From: Desulfoferula mesophila
Lineage (GTDB): Bacteria; Desulfobacterota; Desulfarculia; Desulfarculales; Desulfarculaceae
Length of the DNA stretch: 64,000 nucleotides
Direction of reading: 5' to 3'
Assembly: GCF_037076455.1 (NCBI RefSeq)
Contig: NZ_AP028679.1
Coordinates: 1,317,501 to 1,381,500, forward strand
A program made the position numbers and the translations under genes. This document shows, piece after piece, positions 15,866 through 23,948 of the stretch (the stretch's first letter is position 1; every line of letters begins with the position of its first letter). Under the pieces are notes generated by a model. The model made no database searches. It saw only the letters and a list, made by a program, of their open reading frames with translations, and was not told the DNA's origin.

Positions 15866-18800
15866 ATGAACCAAGAAAACAGCCAGCGTACGAGCAACTC
15901 GGTGCTGGTTCTAGGCGGCGGCATCGCCGGCATCAAGGCCTCCTATGACCTTGCCGAGGCAGGGAGGCAAGTCTATCTGTTGGAGAAAAAGCCCGCCTTG
16001 GGCGGCTTCCTACCGCTGTTGGACCGGCAATTTCCCACCAACGATTGCAACATCTGCTACCTGTCCCCCGACGCCGACAAGGCGGGCGGCGCCCGCACCG
16101 TGCAGACCATGCCCCTGACCAAGTTGGTGAGCCTTGAGGGTCAGGCCGGCGACTTCAAGGCCCAGGTGTTCACCAGCCCCCGATACATCAACGTGGACCG
16201 CTGCAACGCCTGCGGAGCCTGTTTGGCCGCCTGCCCCCAAGGGGCCATCAGCTTCACTCCCGGCCTGGACACCAACTCCCCCACCTGCCTGCGCTATCCC
16301 CAGGCCACGCCCCAAGCCTTTGCCATCGACATGAGCAAGTGCGACCGCTGCGGCGAGTGCATCAAGGTTTGCGTGCCCGAGGCCATCGACCTGGACCAAA
16401 AAGAGGTCGAGCAGACCCTGGAAGTGGGTTCGGTGGTGCTGGCCAGCGGCGGCGAGCTTTGGGACCCGGCCCCCATGGACGAATGGTACGGTCACGGCCG
16501 CTTCCCGGACGTGCTCACCAGCCTGGAGTTCGAGCAGCTCATGAGCTCCGCCGGCCCCACCGGCGGCAAGTTCCAGCGACCCAGCGACGGCCGCCATCCC
16601 AAGCGCATCGGCTGGATCCAGTGCGCGGGCAGCCGCACCACCAAGGAGGGCGGCAACCCCTACTGCTCCTCCATCTGCTGCATGATCTCCATGAAGGAGG
16701 CCATCTGGGCCAAGGAGCACTTCGAGCATGAGCTGGAGGCCACGGTCTTTTTCATGGACATGCGGCCCATGGGCAAGGACTACGAGCTCTACTACCAGCG
16801 CGCCAAGAGCGAGCTGGGAGTCAACTTCGTGCGCTGCCGCCCCCACACGGTGGACCACAACGAAGAGACCGGCGACCTCAGGATGACCTATGTGGACGAC
16901 CACGGGACCCTGGGCGAGGTGGATTTGGACATGGTGGTCCTGGGGGTGGGCTTCTGCGCCGCCAGCGACGCCACCGAGCAGGCGGCGGCCCTGGGCATCG
17001 AGCTGGACCCCTACCGCTTCGCCAAGGCCGAGGACTTCGCCCCGGTGAGCACCAGCCGCCCCGGCGTGTACGCCTGCGGCATGGCCCTGGGGCCCCAGGA
17101 CATCCCCGGATCGCTGACCCAGGCTTCGGCCGCCGGCTGTCTGGCCAGTTCCGATCTGGTCGCGCCGCGGGCCATGCGCCGGGAAGAAGATCTGCCCAGG
17201 GAAAAGGACTTCAGCAAGCAAGAGCCGCGCATCGGAGTGTTTTTCGTGGACTGGGGCCGGGTGGTCCAAGAGGTGGTGGAATCCCAGAAGGTACAGGACG
17301 CCGCCTCCAAGATGGACGGCGTGGTCCACGTGGAAAACCTGGAGCTTTCCTACGGTCAGGACGGCCTGGCCACCTTGGAAAAGGCCATCGCCACCCACGA
17401 CATCAACCGGGTGGTGGTGGCGGGATACAGCCCCCGCACCCACGGCCGCATCTTTGCCGAGGCCATTCGCAAGGCCGGGCTCAACCGGGCCTATCTGGAG
17501 ATGGCCAACATCCGCGAGCAGGACGCCCTGGTGCACCGCGGCGACCAGGCCGCGGCCACCAACAAGGCCATCACCTTGGTGCGCACCGCGGTGGCCGGAG
17601 TGCGCCATGCCAAGCCGACTCCCAGCCTGAGCTTGCCCTTCAACCCCGACGCCCTGGTGGTGGGCGGCGGCGTGGCCGGCATGAGCGCCGCCCTGGGCCT
17701 GGCCGGACAAGGCGGCAAGGTCTACCTGGTGGAGCGTAGCCGCGAGTTGGGCGGCCTGGCCAGCGAGCTGGCCCGCACCCTGGACGGCCGTCCGCTGGCC
17801 CCGGAGCTGGCCGAAATGATCGCCCGGGTCAAGGACAACCCCAACATCGAGATACTCACCGACACCCTGGTGGTGGACCACAAGGGCCAGGTGGGCGCCT
17901 TTGTCACCGGCGTGCAAACCGGTCCGGGCATGTTCTATCGCCAGATCAACCACGGCGTGACCATCCTGGCCACCGGCGCCCGGCGCTACGAACCCAGCGA
18001 ATACCTCTACGGCCAAGACTCCAGGATCATGACCCAGCTGGAGATGGAAAAGCTCCTGGCCTCCGGCAAGGCCGGCGAGTCCCTGGGCACCGTGGTGATG
18101 ATCCAGTGCGTGGGCAGCCGCAACGAAACCAACCCCACCTGCGGGCGCATTTGTTGCCGCAGCGCGGTGAAGAACGCCCTGTGGATCAAGGAGCAAAATC
18201 CCGAGGCCCAGGTGTTCGTGCTCTACCGCGACATGCGCATGCCCTTCGACTCCGAAGACCAGTACCGCAAGGCCCGCGAACTGGGAGTGCTTTTCGTGCG
18301 CTACAGCCCCGAGGAGCCGCCCCAGGTGGGCAAGGACGGCGAGACCCTGGAGGTGATCTTCAAGGACCACATCCTGGACCGCCGGCTGTCCGTGGAGCCC
18401 AGCGCCCTGGTGCTCTCCACGCCGCAGATCGCCGCCGACGAGGACACCGAGGAGCTTTGCGAGATATTCCGCCTGCAACAGGGCCCCGGTGGGTTCCTGC
18501 TGGAGGATCACCCCAAGGTGCGGCCCATAGACACCCCGGCTCCGGGCGTGTTCGCGGCCGGTTCGGTGTTGTGCCCGGCCTCGCTGGCCGAGGCCCGCAC
18601 CCAGGGCCTGGCCGCCGCCGGGCGCGCCCTGACCCTGGTTTCCCAGAAGAGCCTGGTCTTGGACACCCCGGTGGCCAAGGTCAACGGCGACCGCTGCGCG
18701 GCGTGTCTGATATGCGTGCGTACTTGTCCTTATGGTATTCCCTACATCAACGCCGATGGCTACTCGGAGATAGACCCGGCCCAGTGCCTGGGCTGCGGGG

Positions 18801-18901
18801 TCTGCGCCGCCGAGTGTCCGGCCCAGGCCATTCAACTGCCGGGCTATGAGGATGACCGCATGCTCAGCCGCACCGAGGCTCTGCTGGAAGGGGTAATGTA
18901 A
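15866..18901 (+). CDS. hdrA: Tandem HdrA-like flavin/Fe-S protein
   Basis: 1011 residues, about one and a half times normal HdrA, built as two HdrA units in tandem. Unit 1: FAD motif LVLGGGIAGI (about 14-23), FPTNDCNICYLSP, ferredoxin clusters CNACGACLAAC (about 113) and CDRCGECIKVC (about 159). Middle: the HdrA insertion domain with VVVAGYSPRTHGRIF and MANIREQDALVH but without the usual cysteines. Unit 2: FAD motif VVGGGVAGM (about 596), CGRICCRSAVKNAL, and two C-terminal ferredoxin clusters CAACLICVRTC and CLGCGVCAAEC (about 944-985). Expected role: electron transfer, possibly flavin-based bifurcation, feeding the MvhD-MetVF complex. The stop overlaps the mvhD start. Confidence 0.9.
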   Translation: MNQENSQRTSNSVLVLGGGIAGIKASYDLAEAGRQVYLLEKKPALGGFLPLLDRQFPTNDCNICYLSPDADKAGGARTVQTMPLTKLVSLEGQAGDFKAQVFTSPRYINVDRCNACGACLAACPQGAISFTPGLDTNSPTCLRYPQATPQAFAIDMSKCDRCGECIKVCVPEAIDLDQKEVEQTLEVGSVVLASGGELWDPAPMDEWYGHGRFPDVLTSLEFEQLMSSAGPTGGKFQRPSDGRHPKRIGWIQCAGSRTTKEGGNPYCSSICCMISMKEAIWAKEHFEHELEATVFFMDMRPMGKDYELYYQRAKSELGVNFVRCRPHTVDHNEETGDLRMTYVDDHGTLGEVDLDMVVLGVGFCAASDATEQAAALGIELDPYRFAKAEDFAPVSTSRPGVYACGMALGPQDIPGSLTQASAAGCLASSDLVAPRAMRREEDLPREKDFSKQEPRIGVFFVDWGRVVQEVVESQKVQDAASKMDGVVHVENLELSYGQDGLATLEKAIATHDINRVVVAGYSPRTHGRIFAEAIRKAGLNRAYLEMANIREQDALVHRGDQAAATNKAITLVRTAVAGVRHAKPTPSLSLPFNPDALVVGGGVAGMSAALGLAGQGGKVYLVERSRELGGLASELARTLDGRPLAPELAEMIARVKDNPNIEILTDTLVVDHKGQVGAFVTGVQTGPGMFYRQINHGVTILATGARRYEPSEYLYGQDSRIMTQLEMEKLLASGKAGESLGTVVMIQCVGSRNETNPTCGRICCRSAVKNALWIKEQNPEAQVFVLYRDMRMPFDSEDQYRKARELGVLFVRYSPEEPPQVGKDGETLEVIFKDHILDRRLSVEPSALVLSTPQIAADEDTEELCEIFRLQQGPGGFLLEDHPKVRPIDTPAPGVFAAGSVLCPASLAEARTQGLAAAGRALTLVSQKSLVLDTPVAKVNGDRCAACLICVRTCPYGIPYINADGYSEIDPAQCLGCGVCAAECPAQAIQLPGYEDDRMLSRTEALLEGVM

Positions 18902-19329
18902 TGAGTAATTTCGAACCGGTTGTGGTGGTGTTCGCCTGTGACTACTGCGCCTATACCGCCGCCGACGTGGCCGGCCGCATGAACCTGAGCTACCCCTCCG
19001 GGGTGAGGATTCTTCGGGTGCCCTGCACCGGTAAGGTGGAGCAGCTTTACATCATGCAGGCCCTGCAAAAGGGGGCCGACGGCGTGTTGGTGGCCGGTTG
19101 CCTGGTGGGAGACTGCCACTTTAAAAACGGCAACCTCAGGGCCGCGGCCCGGGTGAAAAGGGTGCAGTCGTTGCTGGACGACATCGGTATCGGCGGCGAG
19201 CGGGTGGCCATGGTCAACGTGAGCGCGGGCCAGGGGGCCAAATTCGCGGAAATCGCCACCGAGTTCAGCCAGAAGATTGGTGAAATGGGGCCCAATCCCA
19301 TTAAGCAAGGGGCCAAGGCGGCCGCCTGA
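18901..19329 (+). CDS. mvhD: Hydrogenase/heterodisulfide reductase iron-sulfur subunit (MvhD-like)
   Basis: 142 residues. The [2Fe-2S]-binding cysteine pattern of MvhD is intact: FACDYCAYT, RVPCTGKV, and GCLVGDCHF. In methanogens MvhD links hydrogenase to HdrA; in acetogens and sulfate reducers it joins HdrA to MetVF or other dehydrogenases. Here it is placed between hdrA and metV, so it probably bridges these two. TAATG overlap with hdrA indicates coupled translation. Confidence 0.92.
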   Translation: MSNFEPVVVVFACDYCAYTAADVAGRMNLSYPSGVRILRVPCTGKVEQLYIMQALQKGADGVLVAGCLVGDCHFKNGNLRAAARVKRVQSLLDDIGIGGERVAMVNVSAGQGAKFAEIATEFSQKIGEMGPNPIKQGAKAAA

Positions 19330-19340
19330 AGGGAAAGATC

Positions 19341-20009
19341 ATGATCACCGCAGAACGCAAGCCTATGGAAGAAATTTTCCGCTTGATCGAGCCGTACGGC
19401 AAGATCCTGCTGGTGGGCTGCAACGAGTGTGTCACGGTTTGCCACGCTGGCGGCCGCAAAGAGGTGGCCATGCTGGCCTCGGCCCTCAGGATGGGCCGGA
19501 TGAAGCTGGGCGCGCCCCTGACCGTGGACGAGTTGACCTTGGAGCGCCAGTGCGATCCCGAGTACGCGGAAGAGCTGGCCATGGTGGTGGATCAGTATGA
19601 CGCGGTGTGCTCCATGGCCTGCGGCTGCGGCGTGCAGACCGTGGCCGAGCGCTACCAGGGCCTGCCGGTGCTGCCCATGGTCAACACCGAGTTCATGGGC
19701 TCCAGCGAGTCCAACGGCGTGTGGGCCGAGCGTTGCGCCGGCTGCGGCAACTGCGTGCTGGGTCTCACCGGCGGCATCTGTCCCATCGCCCGTTGCTCCA
19801 AGCGCATCTTCAACGGACCCTGCGGCGGCTCCACCAAGGGCAAGTGCGAGGTCAGCCCGGATATCGACTGCGCCTGGCAGCTTATTTGGGACCGCCTGAA
19901 ACAACTGGGCCAGACCGAGCTCTACAGCCAGATCATGGCCCCCAAGGATTGGCGCACTGCCCGTGACGGCGGCCCGCGCCGCATCGTCAGAGAGGACATG
20001 GCGATATGA
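19341..20009 (+). CDS. metV: MetV-like zinc/Fe-S subunit of methylenetetrahydrofolate reductase
   Basis: 222 residues, cysteine-rich. Motifs include LLVGCNECVTVCHAGG, CSMACGCGVQTVAER, ERCAGCGNCVLGLTGGICP and FNGPCGGSTKGKCEV, the MetV pattern (MTHFR C-terminal domain family). In Moorella and relatives MetV forms a core with MetF and passes electrons to its flavin. It overlaps the metF start by 4 bp (ATGA), which supports a MetVF complex. Confidence 0.92.
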   Translation: MITAERKPMEEIFRLIEPYGKILLVGCNECVTVCHAGGRKEVAMLASALRMGRMKLGAPLTVDELTLERQCDPEYAEELAMVVDQYDAVCSMACGCGVQTVAERYQGLPVLPMVNTEFMGSSESNGVWAERCAGCGNCVLGLTGGICPIARCSKRIFNGPCGGSTKGKCEVSPDIDCAWQLIWDRLKQLGQTELYSQIMAPKDWRTARDGGPRRIVREDMAI

Positions 20010-20929
20010 AAAGCGACAGCAATCTGGAAAAAGTCCTTGCAGCGGGCAACTTCGCGGTAACCGGCGAGTTGGGTCCGCCCCGCGGGGCCAACCTGCAGGC
20101 CATCAAGGACAAGGCCTCCCACCTCAAGGGCATGGTGGACGCGGTCAACGTGACCGACAACCAGACCGCGGTGGTGCGCATGGCCTCCTGGGCCGTGAGC
20201 TTGGTGCTCAAGGAAATGGGCATGGAGCCCAACTACCAGATGGTCTGCCGCGACCGCAACCGCCTGGCCATGCAGTCGGACATTTTGGGCGCCGCCGCTC
20301 TGGGCATCAACACCATGCTGTGCCTGTCCGGCGACCACCCCAGCTTCGGCGACCATCCCCAGGCCGCCAACGTGCACGACATCGACTCCATTCAGCAGAT
20401 CCAGATGGTCGCCAACATGCGCGACCAGGGCCGTTTCCAGGGCGGGGCCGAGATCGACACCCCTCCCCGCCTGTTCGTGGGGGCGGCGGCCAACCCCTTT
20501 GGCGATCCTTTCGAGCTTCGGGTTTTGCGCCTGGGCAAGAAGGTCGCGGCCGGGGCTGATTTTATTCAGACACAATGTATTTACAATATGGAGCGTTTCG
20601 CGGAATATATGCGTCAGGCGGTCGACATGGGCCTGACCGAGAAAACCAAGCTCCTGGCCGGGGTGACCCCGCTCAAGAGCGCGGGCATGGCCCGTTACAT
20701 GGCCAAGAAGGTGCCGGGCATGGACGTGCCCGACGAAGTGGTCAAGCGCATTGCCGACCAGCCCAAGGACAAACAGGCAGAGGAAGGCATCAAGCTGCTC
20801 TGTGAACAGATAGAGCAACTACGCGAAATGCCCGGCGTGGCCGGTATTCACCTGATGGCTATCGAATGGGAGCATCGGGTACCGGAGATCGTGGAGCGGG
20901 CCGGCCTGCTTCCCCGGCCACAGGTCTAA
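20006..20929 (+). CDS. metF: Methylenetetrahydrofolate reductase (canonical)
   Basis: 307 residues, typical for MetF. It has TGELGPPRGANL (catalytic Glu in the first strand), VCRDRNRLAMQSDILGAAALG, LCLSGDHPSFGDHP, the FIQTQCIYNMERF barrel strand and GVTPLKSAGMARYMAKKVPG. It reduces methylene- to methyl-tetrahydrofolate, the last step of the methyl branch of the Wood-Ljungdahl pathway or of methionine methyl-group supply. It is co-encoded with metV, mvhD and hdrA; the response regulator gene follows after 44 bp, so signalling genes may share the transcript. Confidence 0.94.
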   Translation: MKSDSNLEKVLAAGNFAVTGELGPPRGANLQAIKDKASHLKGMVDAVNVTDNQTAVVRMASWAVSLVLKEMGMEPNYQMVCRDRNRLAMQSDILGAAALGINTMLCLSGDHPSFGDHPQAANVHDIDSIQQIQMVANMRDQGRFQGGAEIDTPPRLFVGAAANPFGDPFELRVLRLGKKVAAGADFIQTQCIYNMERFAEYMRQAVDMGLTEKTKLLAGVTPLKSAGMARYMAKKVPGMDVPDEVVKRIADQPKDKQAEEGIKLLCEQIEQLREMPGVAGIHLMAIEWEHRVPEIVERAGLLPRPQV

Positions 20930-20973
20930 AGGCTCCGCGCCCCTCCCGGGCCGGACAGCAAGGAGGAGGCCGT

Positions 20974-21357
20974 ATGGCCGACGGTAAATACGTGTTGGTG
21001 GTAGATGACGACCCGGATCTCGTTGAATCGGTAGCCATGAACCTGGAGGCCAAGGGCTTCGAGGTGGGCAAGGCCTACGATGGGGTGGAAGGCCTGGAGA
21101 GCGTCAAAGCGCGGCGGCCCGACGTGGTGGTGCTGGACGTGATGATGCCCCGCAAGGACGGCTACGAGGTATGCGCCCAGCTGAAGAGCGACAGCGCTTT
21201 CAGCGGTATTCCGGTGATTCTGCTCACGGCGGTGGGGTCGGCGGTTAACTCCACCTCCTATACCCACCGTGACGGGATGACCACCGAGGCCGACGAATAC
21301 ATCGCCAAACCGGTGGATCTGGACCAGCTCGCCGAGCTGGTGGCGGAGCTGGCCTAG
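20974..21357 (+). CDS. Single-domain response regulator (CheY-like)
   Basis: 127 residues, a receiver domain only. The acidic pair DDD is near residues 10-12, the phosphoacceptor is Asp55 in VVVLDVMMPRKDG, the switch Thr is in LLTAVG, and the Lys is in EYIAKPVDLDQL. It has no output domain and must act by protein contact or phosphotransfer. ATG 20974 is chosen because AAGGAGGAG stands just upstream; earlier codons lie in non-coding-looking sequence after metF. It opens the ACT/kinase signalling block. Confidence 0.9.
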   Translation: MADGKYVLVVDDDPDLVESVAMNLEAKGFEVGKAYDGVEGLESVKARRPDVVVLDVMMPRKDGYEVCAQLKSDSAFSGIPVILLTAVGSAVNSTSYTHRDGMTTEADEYIAKPVDLDQLAELVAELA

Positions 21358-21385
21358 ACGGCCGCCCGGTGAGCCGGTGCCGGCC

Positions 21386-21907
21386 ATGAAGCGGCTGCGC
21401 ATAACCGGCTGGAAACAACGCCGGAACCTCAGCTTGCTGGCTGTGAAGGGGTGGCCCTGGGCCGGGGTTAACGCTCTGGCCGGGGCCTTTACCCAGGCTC
21501 GGATCAACCTGCCTTTTCTCCTGATGCACGGGGGCAAGGGCGGGGTGCGGGTCGGTTTGTGCTTGGAGACGGCCAATAGCCCCCAGGCTCTGGCCCTGGC
21601 CCAGGAGCTGGCCCAGGCCCATGGCTGGCCGACGCCCCGGGTGCGCGAGCCGGTAATCGCCCTCACTTTCTACCCTCTGGCCGCGGGCATGGCCCTGCCC
21701 GCCCAGGCCCTGGCCTGCCTGGCCACCGTTGGCCTCAAACCCCTGGCCCTGGGCACGTCCCTGGCGGCCATGACCGTGATCCTGCCCGAAGACCAGCTCG
21801 CCGCGGCCGTGGAGGCCCTGGGTAGCCGTTTCGACCTGCCGCCGGGGGGCTCGCCCCCGGAGGAGCAGGTGAGCGTGGTGCAAAGCCCGCTGTCCAGGGA
21901 GGGCTGA
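21386..21907 (+). CDS. Tandem ACT-domain protein (1), aspartokinase-regulatory-like
   Basis: About 173 residues. Two ACT-like units are readable. Unit 1 (about 15-75): LSLLAVKGWPWAGVNALAGA then ARINLPFLL. Unit 2 (about 90-150): ALTFYPLAAGMALPAQALAC then VGLKPLALGTSLAAMTVILP and QLAAAVEALGSRF. Order and spacing match the tandem ACT tail of aspartokinase, with no kinase domain. ACT domains bind amino acids at unit interfaces, so this may be a free-standing amino-acid sensor. The start is uncertain (GTG 21377 possible; no clear ribosome site). It lies between a response regulator and a histidine kinase gene. Confidence 0.7.
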   Translation: MKRLRITGWKQRRNLSLLAVKGWPWAGVNALAGAFTQARINLPFLLMHGGKGGVRVGLCLETANSPQALALAQELAQAHGWPTPRVREPVIALTFYPLAAGMALPAQALACLATVGLKPLALGTSLAAMTVILPEDQLAAAVEALGSRFDLPPGGSPPEEQVSVVQSPLSREG

Positions 21908-21910
21908 TAC

Positions 21911-22402
21911 ATGGAAACCGTGGCGGTGTATTTTGAAAGGCCGGTGCGCACCTACGGGCTCAAGCTCCGCCTGGGCGACGTCGCCATGGCTCTGGAGTGC
22001 AGCGCCGCCGCCCTGGCCGAGCTCACCGAATCACTGGCCGCCCTGGACCCTCCCATGCAGCTGGTCTCCTGCAGCCTGGTGTGGGAGGACGATCTGGCCC
22101 TGCTTCAGATCTGCCTGCCCCGGGATCAGGCCCCGCGCCTGGAAGAAGCCGCGGCCCTCTCCGGCGCGGTGATCACCGAGCGCGGCCCCACCGCCTTGAT
22201 CAATTTGCAAGGTCCCCATTTCGGCGACCGCTGGGGCCTGGCCTCCGAGGCCCTGAGCGGCCTGGAGGCGGCCGGTGTGGAGCCCCTGGCCCTGTTGGGG
22301 GTGACCCACACCTTGCAGGTGACCCTGGCCCCGGAACACGGCGAGCCCGCCCTAGAGGGCCTGGGACAATGCTTCTGCGCCCCGGGAGGCCGCAATGACT
22401 GA
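21911..22402 (+). CDS. Tandem ACT-like protein (2)
   Basis: 163 residues. The second half is ACT-like: ALINLQGPHFGDRWGLASEA, LEAAGVEPLALLGVTHTLQV, then a C-terminal helix-strand. This parallels the second ACT unit of aspartokinases. The first half (KLRLGDVAMALECSAAALAE and a following beta-alpha-beta) fits a diverged first unit. GGGAGG lies about eight bases before the ATG. It starts 3 bp after its paralogue's stop and overlaps the kinase gene by 8 bp, so it is probably a partner of both. The ligand is unknown. Confidence 0.65.
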   Translation: METVAVYFERPVRTYGLKLRLGDVAMALECSAAALAELTESLAALDPPMQLVSCSLVWEDDLALLQICLPRDQAPRLEEAAALSGAVITERGPTALINLQGPHFGDRWGLASEALSGLEAAGVEPLALLGVTHTLQVTLAPEHGEPALEGLGQCFCAPGGRND

Positions 22403-23948
22403 GCAATTGCCCATGGCCGAGCCGCCAAGCCTTACGCTGAGCGACAGCCAGTACCGGCGCATTTTTCAGTACCTGCCCATTCCCACCATACTTTTGGGCC
22501 CGGACAAGCGGGTTCTGGCGGTGAGCAAGAGCTGGTTGCAGCGCTACGGCATGAGCCAGGAACAGGTCTTGGGCCACCTTTGCTATGAGGTCTACCGCCG
22601 GGGCAACCAGCCCTGTCCGGCCAGCGTGTGCCGCTTTCCGGCGGCCATGCAGGGCCAGCAAGGCCTGTTCAACGCCCACGAGTATCAGGATTCGCGGGGG
22701 CACTGGGTGGTGGAGGAAGTCCACCTCAGCCCCTTTACCGACGAACTGGGCAAGGTGCTGGGGGTCATCGAGTCGGTGCGCGACATCTCCGAGGCCAAGC
22801 GCCTGGAGGCCAGCCTCACCGAGACCAACGAGCTTTTGGGGGGGCTGCTCAACTCCATGCTGGGGGTGGTGGTGGCCGCCGACCTGGAGGGCAGGGTCTT
22901 GTTCGTCAACCGCAACTCCCTGCCGGTGATGGGTTACGCTCCCGAGGAGCTCATGGGCAAGACCTTGTGGGACCTGAGTCCCCACGAGGAACTCAAACGC
23001 CTGCGAAGCATCCTGGACGCCAGCGACGGCCCGGTGCGCGGGGTGCGCACCCACCTGACCAAAAAGGACGGCGAGATCGTCCCGGTGGTGGTGAACCTCA
23101 ACTATATCTACCGCGAGGGCAAGCCCATCGGCACCCTGGGCATCATCCGGGACCAGCGGGAGCGGGCCAAGATAGAGCGCCACCTCAGCTCGGCGCGCAT
23201 GCAGGTGGTGCAGTCGGACAAGCTGGCCATGCTGGGGCGCATGGCCGCCGGCGTGGCCCACGAGCTCAACAACCCCCTCACCGGCATCACCATCTACGGC
23301 GAACTGGTGCGCGACCAGCTTCCCCCGGACCATCCGGTGCAGCCGGACCTGCAGCGCATCATCGAGGACGCCGAACGTTGCCGCGACATCGTGCGCGACC
23401 TGTTGGACTACAGCCGCCAGGGCAGCATCCAACTGGAATCGCTGGACTTGAGCCAGCTGGTGGAGGAGGCGCTGGCCCTGACCCACGCCGACAGCCAGGG
23501 ATGGCACGTGGAGGTGGTTACCGAGTGGTATCCCGAGCCCCTGATCATCCAGGGCGACCGCCAGCTCTTGCGCCAGGTGTTCATCAACCTGATCTCCAAC
23601 GCCTATGACGCCATGGAGGGCCGGGGCAAGTTGACGGTGCGCACCTATCTGGACGATGAGGGCATGCGCTGCGCCGAGGTCGGCGACAGCGGCAGCGGCA
23701 TCGCTCCCGAATACCTGACCAAGGTGTTCGATCCCTTTTTCACCACCAAGCCGCCGGGGCAGGGGACCGGCTTGGGGCTCAGCGTGGTGTTCGGGGTGAT
23801 CTCGCGCCACGAGGGCAAGATTTTGGTCAAACAATCCGGGCCCGAGGGTACCACCTTTTTGGTGCGCCTGCCGGCCCAGGCGCCCAAGACCCTGCTGGAT
23901 TTTGCCAGCACCATGCGCAGCGATCCAGAGGACGAGGAGATCGGGTGA
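22395..23948 (+). CDS. PAS-PAS sensor histidine kinase
   Basis: 517 residues, no membrane segment. PAS 1 (about 15-135) carries the cysteine motif GHLCYEVYRRGNQPC plus a further Cys. PAS 2 (about 145-265) includes LFVNRNSLPVMGYAPEELMG. HisKA has phosphoacceptor His289 in GVAHELNNPLTG. HATPase motifs are NLISNAYDA, DSGSGI and GTGLGLS. It should be a cytoplasmic kinase reading redox, ligand or ACT-partner input. It overlaps the ACT gene by 8 bp upstream and the receiver-kinase gene by 4 bp downstream. Confidence 0.92.
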   Translation: MTEQLPMAEPPSLTLSDSQYRRIFQYLPIPTILLGPDKRVLAVSKSWLQRYGMSQEQVLGHLCYEVYRRGNQPCPASVCRFPAAMQGQQGLFNAHEYQDSRGHWVVEEVHLSPFTDELGKVLGVIESVRDISEAKRLEASLTETNELLGGLLNSMLGVVVAADLEGRVLFVNRNSLPVMGYAPEELMGKTLWDLSPHEELKRLRSILDASDGPVRGVRTHLTKKDGEIVPVVVNLNYIYREGKPIGTLGIIRDQRERAKIERHLSSARMQVVQSDKLAMLGRMAAGVAHELNNPLTGITIYGELVRDQLPPDHPVQPDLQRIIEDAERCRDIVRDLLDYSRQGSIQLESLDLSQLVEEALALTHADSQGWHVEVVTEWYPEPLIIQGDRQLLRQVFINLISNAYDAMEGRGKLTVRTYLDDEGMRCAEVGDSGSGIAPEYLTKVFDPFFTTKPPGQGTGLGLSVVFGVISRHEGKILVKQSGPEGTTFLVRLPAQAPKTLLDFASTMRSDPEDEEIG

